This document shows positions 23,578 through 34,772 of a DNA stretch of 51,810 bases, in pieces. The position numbers and the translations under genes are program-made. The DNA is taken from NCBI RefSeq assembly GCF_001949145.1, contig NW_019091707.1:121992-173801 (forward strand), given 5' to 3'. The DNA is from Acanthaster planci (lineage: Eukaryota; Echinodermata; Asteroidea; Valvatida; Acanthasteridae). The first letter of the stretch is position 1. Each line of letters begins with the position of its first letter. The notes below the pieces were generated by a model. It saw nothing but the letters and a program-made list of their open reading frames with translations. It searched no databases and was not told where the DNA came from.

Positions 23578-23959
23578 GTTTGCCAAGCACGTACATGTAC
23601 ATGTATGGCCGGCCCATTTACCGTTTAATGAAAAATACAATCAGTCAGAGATGGAATCGGTGATTGCTGCCCTTAAAAATAGGTTCTGGGGTTTGCAGCG
23701 GGCACTCAAAGTTGAGAATTATGATAGTTAAAATGTTCAAAGCTTGATGGGTATTCCCTTTCTGTGGAATTTGGGGGCTAACAATATTTTTTCTTGATAC
23801 TGGTAAAACTAATTCAGTATTATCGTGTGTATGGGCCATGGCGCAGCGTTTCCTATGTATTGTCTATGGGATTTTGTACGCCACAACACTAACACTCTAC
23901 CATATTAATTAATTGCAGACTATTTTGGATAAAAAATGGTACATGTACATACAGTCAAA

Positions 23960-24022
23960 CCTTGATATAGTGGCCACCCGCGGTACCTGTGGCCACTAGT
24001 GCAGGTGTCCACTATATCAAGG
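23960..24022. repeat. Palindromic element, 63 bp
   Basis: CCTTGATATAGTGG (23960-23973) pairs perfectly with CCACTATATCAAGG (24009-24022). The interior also folds (GTGGCCAC-like arms). It looks like a tiny foldback element or the ends of a MITE. Confidence 0.65.
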
Positions 24023-24835
24023 CTGTACACATGTTGACTGCACATGTACATGCGCATGACGAAGTATACATGTACATTAACATACACACATTTGTACAAC
24101 TGTTTGTACATGTGATACATGTACATGTACTAAAAATACTACAATGCCAATTAAAAAATTGCATAAGTCTGAAGCAAAAACTTTATTTTGCATGTAAATG
24201 TATACAAGAATGACAAGAATATATCAGTATACACATACACTCAATGGATACTGGCAAGAGTTGTGTCAAACCCACTACAAATAGAATCAAGGTGTTGTAA
24301 ACAAAAAGAATACTGGCAAGAGCTTTGATGTTAAACTTGCTACAGATAAAGTAATAAATAAATGCAAGCAAGAGTTCAGACCTATATCCATAAAGCTCAA
24401 AGGATGCTGGCAAGAATTGATGCATATCTGCATTCTGTTTACACGCACATGCATTCCACATTGCCCCCCCCAAAAAAAATTAAACTGTACACATTCACAG
24501 ACTATCAGATATCACCTTAGCCTATTTTTTACACAGTATTCATGCAAGCTGAAGTTCCGGAATGTGTGTGTACATGTACATGTTGGTTTCCCTTTTGACT
24601 TCAGTGGTTCTCTTTTTGACATCGGAAAAAAATATACAGCAGATCATTTTTGGAATGTCCAGCTGCAAGAATGAGGAAAAATGATAATTTTAAGAATTCT
24701 CAGAGAATTTCCTGCAATTCTTTTTACCCAACCAACCAACCCTTCCTCAAGGTTAAAACATACATTTTGTAAGAATTAAAGGGAAGCCCTGCACTGCACA
24801 GGACAGTGCAGTGTAGTTCAGTACTATCATGTACT
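24023..24835. other. No gene; weak local repeat
   Basis: A TACTGGCAAGAG-like block recurs loosely at about 24247, 24310 and 24408. Otherwise featureless. Confidence 0.4.
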
Positions 24836-25785
24836 GAACTACATCTGGGGATGAGTCGTCATCTGTTGTCCTTTGCTCTGTAATCAAAGTTAGCGGACCC
24901 CTCACTTTTCTCCCATATAACAACTCAAATGGGGAGTACCCAGTAGCCTGACTAGGTACCGGTACTTCTCTGTATGCAAACAGAAATGGGGGAATGTATT
25001 ATCCCATCTTTTCATTTGTTTGTCATCTCGGGTTTTGATCATGTTCTTTAACATGAAAGCGTTCAGTCAAACCATTGGTTTGTGGATGGTACAGTGTTGT
25101 GGGGATTTGTTGTATCCCTAGACTCTTGCACATATTTTTCATAATCTGAGACACGAAGTTTGTACCTTGGTCATGCACAATTTCCTTAGGCAATCCCACT
25201 CTTGACAATACTTTGATCAGGGCATTTGCTACCGTGTCAGCCCAAATATTTGGCAAAGGGATAGCCTCAAGTATCCTGTCGCATAATCAGAAATTGTTGA
25301 CAGGTACCTACATGTACAGTATTCCTTTTAATGGATCTTGGGAAAGGACCTACAATGTCAATTCTTATCCTCTTGAATGGAGTCTGAATGATAGGCAGAT
25401 TGCACAGTGGGTGTTTACGAGGACTTTTTGTCTTGTCAGTGAATTGGCAAACTTGACAGCTGCGATAGTAGTCGTCAACTTGTTTGAATATACCTGACCA
25501 GTAAAAATGTGAGAGTACCCTATCTTTGGTTTTGGAAACCCCCAAATGGCCTGCTAGAATAGCATCATGTGCCAGCTAAAGTACTTCTAGCCTACACTTT
25601 TGCGGAAGCACTATCTGATGCACAATATCACTTGGATCGGATTTCCTCTCCCATTTGCGCATGATCAATCCATCCCTATCATTAAAGCACACCCTGTGTT
25701 TGCCCACTTCACTCGTAGGAACTAGCCTGTCCCTAATGCCTTGCAAACTCCCATCACTGTGTTGCAAGTTGATTAAGGCCATTCA
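24836..25785 (-). pseudogene. Ty3/gypsy-type integrase, decayed
   Basis: The minus-strand frames together carry an LTR-retrotransposon integrase. It starts with a HH-CC zinc region (LAHDAILAGHLG, SCQVCQF). The core has Asp in RIDIVGPF, Asp in VHDQGTNF and Glu in LTERFH, so the DDE triad is present. Further on is the C-terminal signature LFAYREVP, then SPFELLYGRKVRGPL. The integrase joins retroelement cDNA into the host genome in the nucleus. Breaks include an in-frame TAG just before LAHD (about 25577), frame changes near 25260 and 25020, and one near the LFAYRE segment. No reverse transcriptase, protease, Gag or LTR is recognised nearby, so this is a truncated relic. Confidence 0.85.
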
Positions 25786-27039
25786 GCCAAACTGGAGAGG
25801 AACATTATTTAATTTATCCAAGGCTGTACAACAAAGTCTGGCTAGCGGCCAGGCAGAGTCCCGGCAGGGCCTTGAAGGGGCACAGGATTTCCCATAGTGA
25901 TACTCTTTCTTGGCAACAGTGGCATAACTCTGGGACTGCACAAGCGTATCCTACCAATGGCAGCTTTACTTGCCAAGAATCAACTTAGTAATTGGCTGAG
26001 GATTTGTGATGAATGTATTTTTAGTCTTCCTATGAAGAGGGGGCATCTTCAAAGAGAGCCTGCCTGACCCAAATACTTAAAAAGATACATTTTGTCTCAT
26101 GGAACAATAGAGCTTTCAATCACTCCTCAGAAGATTTATTTTCCTGCAGAACAGGGAAGGATTTATTCTACAATTTTTTATCTTGCCGATTTGCTGAGCC
26201 ACTTGCAAATATTCATTTAGTCCCAAGGTATTCTTTTGGTGTATTGGCACATGATTGGCATCTAAGTCAATTAAAAATCATAATATTAAGTATTAAAACA
26301 GGTGAATATTTTTGTTCGATGTTTCAAATGGTACTTAAGGGTTTGACAAGACTGACCAGCTTTAAGCCTGAGTTATCGAGAGTTCCTGAAGTGTCGACTT
26401 TTGCAGTATCTTTGAAAATAAAAATTAACCCAGATTGCGTCAATTGAGCTTTGTGAAACCTTCTACAGTTAGTTCCGTTTAAATGTCTTGGAAAATCTCT
26501 CTAACGGATTTAATGTGTTTCGTTAAAATGGTTAAATGTTTAAACTTCCTACCCTTACTCTCAGGGAAAAGTTTCATCCAGACATATCCAAAACAGCTCG
26601 CAGTCGGAGGCAATAACATGGACGGCGAATGCAAGCGGTCTGTTGTCCGCCTAATGTGATTTCCTTTTTTATCCAAAAATACAGCTGTGCACCTCGTACA
26701 GATGGGGGATATCATGGAATGTAGTGGTCGGTGATGATACTTTAGTACCATACAGTGGTCAAGTGCTTTGAGGAAAAAAGGAAATTTAAAAAAAGTCTTT
26801 ATTGAAGACCCGTTTTTATGGGATGAATTCACTGGCCATTCATTATTGATCATATGAAGAGAAAAATAAAAGTAGCTAGGGAATAAAATCAGGAGAGTAT
26901 TCCAAATGAAGTCTCTGAGGAGCTTTCATCCAACCAATGATTTACAGCTGACAGACTATCATGTATAACAATTGTTCCAGTAGATTTGGTTGCATCTTTG
27001 ATTGACAGGACAGCCCGCCTTAGCATTTCTTTTCCTAAC
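25786..27039. other. No gene recognised
   Basis: Possibly more gypsy linker sequence just upstream of 25785. A 124-codon minus frame (26479-26853) has no recognisable features. Confidence 0.4.
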
Positions 27040-27390
27040 ACCCTATCCGCCAAATATATTAATACTTCCCTCCTTGGCATTTCTGTCCTCACCTAGATCA
27101 CGTGTGGTTTTTATTATTTCTCACTAACACAACCCCCCAATTATTTTATTCAGAGCACCCAACCCACCAAAATATGAATTCTTTCCCCCCTCGGCATTTA
27201 TAAGGTTTTAATTTTTTTCTGCACCACATCTCTTTTTTATTCGGAGCAGCTAACCCACCAATAATATTGATTCTTCCCTTCTCGGCATTTCTTTTCTATC
27301 CAAACCTAGACCACGTGTGGTTTTTAAAGTTTCCCAGCACCTCTGCATTTTTTTATTCGGAGCACCCAACCCGCCAATAATATTAATTTT
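27040..27390. repeat. Tandem repeat, about 100-bp unit
   Basis: Three to four diverged copies of a unit containing GAGCACCCAACCCACCAA, TATTAAT, CTCGGCATTT and CACGTGTGGTTTTTA. It runs directly into the minisatellite below. Confidence 0.7.
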
Positions 27391-27398
27391 TCGTGTCC

Positions 27399-27820
27399 TG
27401 GTGTTGCATTTTTCAACAAGTGTTGGTGTCGCATTTTTCAACTGGTGTTGCATTTTTCAACCTGTGTTGCATTTTTCAACCTGTGTTGCATTTTTCAACC
27501 TGTGTTGCATTTTTGGTTTGGAGTCGCATTTTTCAACTCACGTCACATTTTTCAACTGGTGTTGGTGTCGCATTTTTCAACCTGTGTCACATTTTTGGTT
27601 TGGTGTTGCATTTTTCAACCAGTGTCACATTTTTTTTTCAACCGGTGTTGGTGTCGCATTTTTCAACGGGTGTCGCATTTTTCAACTGGTGTTGCATTTT
27701 TCAACCTGCGTTGTATTTTTGGTTTGGTGTGGCATTTATCAACCGATGTCGCATTTTTCAACCAGTGTCGCATTTTTTAACCAGTGTTGCAGTTTTCAAC
27801 CGGTGTCGCATTTTTATTGC
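27399..27820. repeat. Minisatellite, GTGTTGCATTTTTCAACC unit
   Basis: Around twenty tandem units of 18-20 bases, TG(T/C)(T/C)GCATTTTTCAACC(T/G)G, with interspersed GCATTTTTGGTTTGG variants. Because the unit is often 18 bases, all three plus frames stay open and give spurious Phe-rich ORFs. Confidence 0.9.
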
Positions 27821-27899
27821 TGATTGCTTCTTTTACCCTAGATAATGTACTTTCACAAAAAAAAAAAGGTGCATGATATTTCTTAGACAAGTTTGTTTG

Positions 27900-28075
27900 T
27901 AGAAAATGCAATGCCAGTTGAAAAATCCAACACCGGTTGAAAAAAGTGCCACCAGTTTGAAAATGTGACACCTGTTGAAAAATGTCACATTGACACATGA
28001 TGAAAAAGCGACGCCAGTTAAAAAATGTGTCTCTAAACCAGAAAAGTGATGGCGGTTGAGAAATCTGACCGGATG
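27900..28075. repeat. Inverted copy of the minisatellite
   Basis: Six to eight diverged units of CCAGTTGAAAAATG(T/C)(G/A)ACACC, the complement of the array at 27399-27820. About 80 bases separate the two arms, so a transcript could form a long imperfect hairpin. Confidence 0.75.
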
Positions 28076-29084
28076 GCACATTTATGGAACACCATATATC
28101 CCACTGGGCTCCCAGTTTTGTGCGCTTGACATCCCACTAGAATCCCAGTTTGACATAGGATGTCATTTAATTCCATTCAATCAATTACACACTGCCTTGA
28201 GATGAAACAATTACAGTGCATTTCTACATTGAAATAACATTCCTGTGGGCAAGAGCTGAATATATACACACAACAGTTTTGGAATGTTTGGTCCTTATCA
28301 TGTTTGTGTGGGCACAAACTAATTTGAAGAGGCATATAGGGACTTTCTCTTCTTTGCTGGTGAGGGTGGTCTTCGATCTGCTCATGGGTAGATGTCATCT
28401 CAACATTTGCAGGCCTCTCGTCTTGCAGCAGTAAATTGCAATTCTTGGAAGCAGCTGATTTTATGTGCTGTACACAGATTTAGACGAGTGTACTTTATGT
28501 AACTTGTTTAGCTTTCTTTTCTCTATTTCTCTTGATACATGTATATCTTTAATTGTATTCTTTGCTTTCTATTTCCTAGATGCATAATTTGCAAACTGAT
28601 TGACATGTGTTTCACTTTGATCAGTTTGACGCTCTTTGTTGGTGTTTAATAGGTTAATTGAACGGCATTGGTAAAATTGGGAATTACATTTGTTGAATTT
28701 TTTACTCACACAATGAGAGAAATATTTTCAGTATTGCATTTATTAAGGTTTAATTTTAACTTCATCTCAGAGAATAGAATGTCAATTTATCATATAAAGC
28801 ATGCATTTTGTTCAAAACATTTAATCCTTCCACTTATGATTAAAGGCACTTTCATAATTGAACTTATGCCAACTCTTTTGCCAAACATACAAGATTGCTG
28901 TTGCTAGAAAAGTTATTACAAAAAGCTATTTTTTAATCAAAATTATTTATGCAACGCATCACCACTTTCCTTGAATTATTTTTTTTTGTTTTATTGTGAT
29001 CCATAGGGAAAATAAGCATTAATATAATTGGTGCTTCATATTAGAATATGATGTCCAACACTAGTCTCAACACAGCCTGTTTCA
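28076..29084. other. No gene recognised
   Basis: AT-rich, short frames only. Confidence 0.5.
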
Positions 29085-29599
29085 TTACACATGTATACAA
29101 GATCCTACTAGGGTAAGTGGCACCCCATACCAGTCTCAACACCTGTTTCATTTTACATGTATACAAGATCCTACTAAGGAAGGCTGATTGGCACCCCATA
29201 CCAGTCTCAACACAACCTGTTTCATTATACAAGTACATGTATACAGGATCCTAATAGGGTAAGTAGCGCCCCATACCAGTCTCAACACAACCTGTTTCAT
29301 TATACATGTATACAGGATCCTACTAAGGTATGCTGGTTGGTGCCCTATACCAGTCTCAACACAGCCTGGTTCATTATATATGTATACAGGATCCTACGAG
29401 GGCACTCCAATTAGTGCCCCATACCAGTCTCAACACAGCTTGTTTCATTATCCCTAACCCCCTAGGGTGTATGTAAAGTCAAATTGAAATTGGAGGATTT
29501 GGGACTGTTAGGGTTAAACATGTATACAGGATCCTACTAGGGTACCCGGATTGGCGCCCCACACCAGTCTCAACACAGCCTGTTTCATTGTATATGTCA
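29085..29599. repeat. Satellite array, about 75-bp unit (left part)
   Basis: Six copies of a unit with ATGTATACAGGATCCTACTA, GGCACCCCATACCAGT, CTCAACACAGCCTG and TTTCATTATAC. One copy carries a 60-base unrelated insert near 29452-29515. Confidence 0.85.
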
Positions 29600-30658
29600 C
29601 AGGTTGGCTCTCGATTGTCATAGTCGAGACCTGTGCCGGTTCAATAAATTGTTTTACAAGGAAAATCTGTTCGAAAGAATCCAAACGGACAGCTTCTTAT
29701 GTTGATCCTCAAATAATCTTATTGCAAGAAAACACTAAAAATACAATCACTCAAAGTACATGGCGATATACAAGAAGTACCAACAATGGGTGGACAGGTA
29801 ATTTAAAACATACACTTAAATTGAAAACAGGATTCAAAGCAATCCAATCAATAACTGGAAAGGAACCAAATGACTTATACAGAAAAAATGCAATCCCTCA
29901 TACAATCAAGAAATAAAAAAAAAAACTAAATCAGGCTGAGCTGTGATCTTGATCTTGCTTGATCCAACTTGACCATTGGACATGGGTGCAGCTCCAAGTC
30001 CTTGGTAGTCCTTCGCTAGGTCAATAGACTCACAGATCCAGCATGGTGATGGGGAAAAAGGTCTAAGTGAAGACGGTAGAGAGACGAACCGGGTCGGCTC
30101 CCCAAAGCGACATGACCTATGGGCAAGTACCCTGCACCAACAGAGCACACAGGTCAGTGATGAGAAGGAAAAGGAGAAAAGTTTCAACAACTTTTGTCTA
30201 ACAAGCAAAGTGCAGACAGCACTTGGAGACAGCCTTCTCATCAGGTCTCAGATCGCTTCTGAGGAGGACAGGGCGACCTGGGCCTCTTATAACGGGTGAG
30301 CCATGTGCTCGGAACAATTGATGCAGTATGGTCTTTAGTCACTAAGTTTTCTTGGATAAGGAATGATCTCATCTTTTGAATTAAGACTTTCTCAAGATCT
30401 CGTACCAGGATGTGGTCTCAATTTTATAGTCAGTTTAAGGTTATTCGCCCACTTCTTAGATGGATTGGCTAAGAAAACATACATGTATGGTCAGTCGGAA
30501 AAGGAAGAACCACGGGAAAAGTGGAAACATATAGATGACTAATTATGCAGATGGTTTCTCCATCCGGCCTTCTTGGAGAGGGGTATGCTGTGACACACTT
30601 CTGTGGGAATGACACTTAGTTGAACCCAACATCTTCAAGTGGCATTCTAACAGGGTCC
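29600..30658. mobile_element. About 1.06-kb insertion splitting the satellite
   Basis: The 75-bp satellite stops in the middle of a unit at TATATGT|CACAGG and resumes at CCGAC|ATATATGTATACAGG, consistent with an ATATGT target duplication. The insert holds a plus-strand open stretch to about 29916, an A-rich run (29917-29928) and short open frames around 30060-30300. None of these is recognisable. The class is unknown. Confidence 0.5.
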
Positions 30659-30790
30659 GACATATATGTATACAGGATCCTACTAGGGTACGCCGATTGG
30701 CACCCCATACCAATCTCAACACAGCCTATTTCATTGTATATGTATACAGGATCCTACTAGGGTATATGCCTATGGGTGCCCCATATCATT
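30659..30790. repeat. Satellite array, about 75-bp unit (right part)
   Basis: Two further units of the array at 29085-29599, in the same orientation. Confidence 0.85.
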
Positions 30791-31639
30791 CTGCATGGTC
30801 TTTTACATTCAAGGACTAGCTACTGCAGCATATGAATATGGAGCAGCATTTGTTGGAAAGACCATACATGTGTGTACATTTTCTAGTCCTTATGCAACTT
30901 ACTTTGAATCCATTCATACTTATCCAGAATTTAAGGTTTTTGTGAAATATAGGGCATACGCATATTCACAGTTACAATTATTGAACACTCATTTTTGCTA
31001 GGTCATTATATTTCTCAGTAAACAAGTAGTACTCCATTTCAATCAGAGTCTGAGGGATCATCCAGTTCCTCATACTTCCTTCTCCTTGCGTTGCATGGGC
31101 CCTTTTTTTAATCTGAATGTTCCAAGTCCGTCCATCGTGGACGGCCTCAGTATAACCCTCATTGTTATTTTTCTTGAGCTTATTTTTCTTTCTTTTCTAA
31201 AGGTATTTAAATTGATAGGTGGGTGTCCTCTATGTCCTGTAAACCTGAACCGGCCAAAAAAAATGCCTGTGGGGGCGGCACACGACAGATTTTCAGACAC
31301 ATGCGAGGGTGGGTAGGAACGTTACACAAGAGTTTGGCAGGAACAGTTCTTCAATGACTTGTTGATGAAAATCTATTTACTGATATTCTTCTGTGTGATA
31401 CATTGTAGTAGCAATAAAATTCAAATAAACTTCATGTACATGGACTAAAAATCTTAAAAAACAAACTCAATTATGGCAGACAAAAATGAAAAAAGTAAAT
31501 TTGCATGTGTGAGAAATAAACAAAACCTAAACAGTGAAATAAAAGTATATAGTTTGAAAGACTACTTCAAAGACTGCTCTAAACTGGATCAATAAATAAA
31601 CTCTAATAAATTCTGCAAGATGTTTTGGGTATACATGTA
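30791..31639. other. No gene recognised
   Basis: I looked here on the minus strand for the missing C-terminal part of the P-like transposase and did not find it. Confidence 0.4.
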
Positions 31640-31847
31640 CATGTACATGTAAATGCATTGGACAAGTGATATGAAAATGCAGGGGACGTTTCTTTCGCAC
31701 AGGTGATGATGCCCCTCTGACTCTGAGTCTTTGCTGTCAGTTTCCTCAAAAGTCATGCCACTATCGCTCAAGTTACTTAGGTTATCCGAGCCACTCTCTT
31801 CAGAGGAGGATTCATCAAGATGATCAGAATCAGATGCCAATGATAAC
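31640..31847 (-). CDS. Candidate acidic Ser/Asp-rich exon
   Basis: Bounded upstream by CCCATAG. The translation has DSDHLDESSSEESGSDNL, then SDSGMTFEETDSKDSESEG. It sits downstream of the transposase exons on the same strand but enters in phase 2, whereas the last transposase exon leaves in phase 0, so it does not join directly. It could be an exon of the same gene after a missing one, or of another gene. Confidence 0.3.
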
Positions 31848-32132
31848 CTATGGGATTTAAAATGGTACACGTACATGTAATTGGATAAGGTTATTATACA
31901 TGTACATTAATAATCAAACACAGACAAGAAGAACACTGTTAATACATCATGGGTATAACCATGGAGGAAAAAATAACAAGGACAATTTTTGGTCCCAGGT
32001 CTTTTTTTTCTAGCACTGATAAGACAAGGTAATTGTTATAACAAGGCAGTTTGTGAAGTCAAAAAGACCTTGTAATAACAGTGTTACACTGTACACTTGC
32101 CTACAGACAGGGATAACAAGAACCAAAAATAC

Positions 32133-32321
32133 CTCAAAGCGCCAGTCTGTAGAGCTCCTGTATGGTTCTAGTGAAGGTTTCCTCAGGTGTCTTGCAGCAT
32201 GTGTGTTTGAAACATTCAAACAATCGAACATCTGATCAAACATCCGCAGAAATTTGACTGTAGATGTTGCTCCAGTTTTCCCATGCGACTCGAAGGCATT
32301 TGCGACTGTAGAGCTGAGGAC
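32133..32321 (-). CDS. P-like transposase exon C
   Basis: Exactly 63 codons between GTGTAG and GAG|GTATTT, phase 0 at both ends. It starts VLSSTVANAFESHGKTGAT, then FDQMFDCLNV and PYRSSTDWRFE. The pattern VLSxTVA, then FDCxN, then PYxSxxDxRF matches, as I know it, the end of the GTP-binding insertion domain of P-element-like transposases. Confidence 0.75.
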
Positions 32322-32478
32322 CTACACACAGAAATAATTCAATTGCAAAAGCCATTTTTTAATAAAAAGGTATGCTTTGAAGAGTATTTTGTTAACATTT
32401 TTAAAAACTTAAAAAAAAGCACCTCCAATTAGTACATTTTCCAGGTAGTAAAGAACACAATGTTCATGCAGGTCTTAC

Positions 32479-32640
32479 CTGTGCAGCCATGTACACTCTC
32501 ATTCTCAATGCAGGCGTGAGATGCAAGTGCTCATACGTCAACTTGTGTAGACGTCGAAGTCCTGGAGAGTGTCGTTCCAGCCCCATGTCCCACTCATACA
32601 TCTGAAGCAGTTGGGTCCACTCGATGGGTTGTTTGTTGTA
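32479..32640 (-). CDS. P-like transposase exon B
   Basis: Exactly 54 codons between TTTACAG and CAG|GTAAGA, phase 0 at both ends. It reads YNKQPIEWTQLLQMYEWD, then LTYEHLHLTPALRMRVY and MAAQ. The I-x-W, KLTxEHxxLT and MRVxxAAQ signatures are typical of the GTP-binding insertion of P-family transposases and follow directly on exon A. Confidence 0.8.
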
Positions 32641-32929
32641 CTGTAAATAAAATAAAATGTGAACAAATTGTTAAAGATAATTTCACAAACAGCATGAGAC
32701 CAGTCCTCAGGATTGTGCAGTTTGTGAACTACCAAAATTCAATGATGCCTGCAAACAATGAAGAATGGTGCAAACTGTACCTATCATAAACTAGATTAAA
32801 AAGTTGAACACATACAAGTGATGTGCACCATAAAAACAGGCAAACAAATGTCAACACAACTTCGAGTGGATGGGAAAAATGCATCCCTTTTTCTGTTCGG
32901 GTAATGGTATTACATGCACAGTGTCTTAC

Positions 32930-33712
32930 GCAAAGGAGCCTTGTCTTGTTGTGATAGCTAGAATTCTCAAAGTTGTTTCTGGTTGTCTTGATGAGATGAG
33001 GGACATCACAGACAAAATGTATACGTCTGGTCGTGTCAAAGGGGTTGGGTGTGAAGTAAACAACCTCATCAGATGAACCGCGGTCTTGATGGAGATGATA
33101 GAATTTTCGATGAGGCGATGCTCCATCAGAGACGAGGGCCCGCACCTTCCAACCAGCTACCTCCAAATGAAGAATTGCCTCCCAAAGGCATGGAAACAGT
33201 TGGTGGCTTGTCACACCAACTGTTGGGTAATACCCAACTGGGGTATGCAGACTCATGAAGATTCCACGTACCATCAACACAAGGACATGGGTGGCAGTGT
33301 CAGGCTCCGTATCACCCCGGCATTTCCTTTCAAAGCTGGCCAACTCATTTGCCAGGCTCCCAACATCTGTTAATCCGATCACTTTGCCAGACTTTATCGA
33401 AAAGACAAGACCTGCCTTCACCTTCATCTCGTCGAAGAGCAGAGATATACAAGCTTCATGCTCTGGCCTAGCATGAAGCTTGTAATCTTTGACCACCCTT
33501 GCCAGCATATCAAAATTAAAGTCGGTTGTGTGGTTGGCAAAAAGGCTGTATGGATGTAATGTAGATGGGTGTGGCAATCTGATGAAACCCGTCTGCCGTA
33601 TCAGGTTATAGGCTGAGGATGATCTATTTTGAAGCGCAATACACCAGCGAATGACTGCAGGGTGCCACTTCATCTGTTTCCTTTCATCATTGATTCTTTT
33701 TGTTTCTCCCAC
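32930..33712 (-). CDS. P-like transposase exon A (RNase-H N-terminal part)
   Basis: 261 codons ending at TGC|GTAAGA (phase 0). Landmarks are KWHPAVIRWCIALQ (residues 14-27), GFIRLPHPSTL (42-52), LLFDEMKVKAGLVFS (91-105, first catalytic Asp at 94), VSDGASPH (194-201, second catalytic Asp at 196), then FVCDVPHLIKTTRNNFENSS (233-252). The first codon is GTG and is not a real start: the frame must be entered from the coiled-coil frame upstream by a single-base shift near 33690, where WEKQKESMMKG and QMKWHP nearly abut. Confidence 0.85.
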
Positions 33713-34032
33713 AACAAATGAGCCGGGGTGTCTTTGCCCAGGGCCTTGATCATCTCAGCATCACAGCTTTGCATTGATCTGCTGATCTCATTTTGAAGAT
33801 CGTCGACCCCAATACAGTCTTCACGGATTATAGTTGCCACTCTTTCTTCCAAGGCATTTACTCGACGTTTCAGACTTTGCCTTTCCATCTGCAGCTGTGT
33901 CACCTTCTGCTGTAGCTGCTTCCTCGTCATTTTTACATTTGGGATGGTGGATGATGGAGTAATTTCCTGATGGATTTTCATCCGCTGTTGGCTATGTAGG
34001 GCATTGAGATTGGAACTGTATATTTGACACAC
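33670..34032 (-). CDS. Coiled-coil segment of the transposase
   Basis: Heptad-rich stretch RKQLQQKVTQLQMERQSLKR, then NALEERVATI, followed by a short acidic linker and HLLWEKQK. P-family transposases carry a dimerising coiled coil just before the catalytic core, so its position fits. It continues the frame of the N-RAG-like part after a TGA at 34039. Confidence 0.65.
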   Translation of the reverse strand: MCQIYSSNLNALHSQQRMKIHQEITPSSTIPNVKMTRKQLQQKVTQLQMERQSLKRRVNALEERVATIIREDCIGVDDLQNEISRSMQSCDAEMIKALGKDTPAHLLWEKQKESMMKGNR

Positions 34033-34038
34033 ATTACA

Positions 34039-34772
34039 TCAAGGGCTCCGGTCACTCATCTGCAGGCAATGCTTGTGGCGTATTACACCCTCATTTACAA
34101 CATCATTGGTTGAAACTCGGACTGGTACCTCACCCTGACTCCCCTTCCTCGCCTCTATCAGATCCAAGAAATCTGCATTCCTTTCACAGACCACAAGGGA
34201 TGAAATATTGGACAAAATTTCATCTACATGAATGGAATCCAGGATGTCGGGAATACCCCTGCAAATATGACTGCCCGGAGGTACCGGCGTCCCAGCAACG
34301 ACTAACTGCCATGTCAAATCCTTTCTTATGGTGAAGAAAAGCGAAGGGCGTCCCTCCCTGCTCATCTGCATTACCTGGAGCAACTCATCACTACACCATG
34401 TCAGAAGGCCATATCTCTCCGCCACAGCCTTCCACTTTGGCAACTTCCCTTCATCTTGCAACTTCACATCACACTTGTCACAAGATAGCTGCTCAAAGGT
34501 GTGTACCTCAATATTGAGGTTGGCTTTTACTTTTTTCTGATGTTTCGGCCAGCATTTCCTCAGCTATAAGTGGCACACCTTGCAGACATAGGGGGGATGA
34601 AGATCATCATCATCCTCTTGGATCCTTACACCAAAAGCACTCTCTATGACCTTCCCTAGCTGCCTCTTATCCACCGGTTGCCGGTCACTTGGAATAGCTC
34701 GTTCCAAGCCACATAGCCTGCAGAGTGCCCGCAGGCACTGTCGGTGCTGATTCATACTCGTATGCGTAATGC
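34039..34772 (-). CDS. N-RAG-like Cys domain exon (second copy), with TAG
   Basis: After the acceptor the frame reads ALCRLCGLERA, about 30 residues, then DDDDLHPPYVCKVCHL, a TAG (34564-34566), RKCWPKHQKKV and FEQLSCDKC. RAG1 has the same order: LCRICG, an acidic VD segment, HPxxFCHNC, then a third Cys pair. After it come 130 residues without recognised domain. Related domains occur in N-RAG-TP mobile elements of molluscs, as I recall, and in uncharacterised invertebrate proteins. The open frame on both sides of the TAG, with the third Cys pair placed as expected, shows the stop is a lesion, an error or a read-through site. Confidence 0.7.

Larger units (their letters stand above)
32133..34772 (-). 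pseudogene. N-RAG-like domain joined to P-element-family transposase
   Basis: In gene order: a RAG1-N-terminus-like Cys domain with a 140-codon extension (34772-34039), a coiled coil (34032-33670), then the transposase core in three exons (33712-32930, 32640-32479, 32321-32133) joined by two phase-0 introns of 289 and 157 bases. Disablements are an in-frame TAG (34564-34566), an in-frame TGA (34039-34041) and a one-base frame change near 33690. The first two segments share one frame across both stops. P-family transposases cut and paste DNA with a DD(E/D) RNase-H fold and a GTP-binding insertion. The C-terminal part with the last catalytic acids is not found. The strong acceptor at 34773 (pyrimidine tract, TTACAG, entering within a codon) implies an upstream exon I cannot locate. 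Single-base errors could explain some of the breaks. Confidence 0.75.

Noticed and set aside
27317-27845. Three overlapping plus-strand frames of 111-168 codons, Phe/Cys-rich
   Set aside because: They are read through an 18-20-bp minisatellite whose unit length keeps all frames open. The repetitive translation is not a protein.
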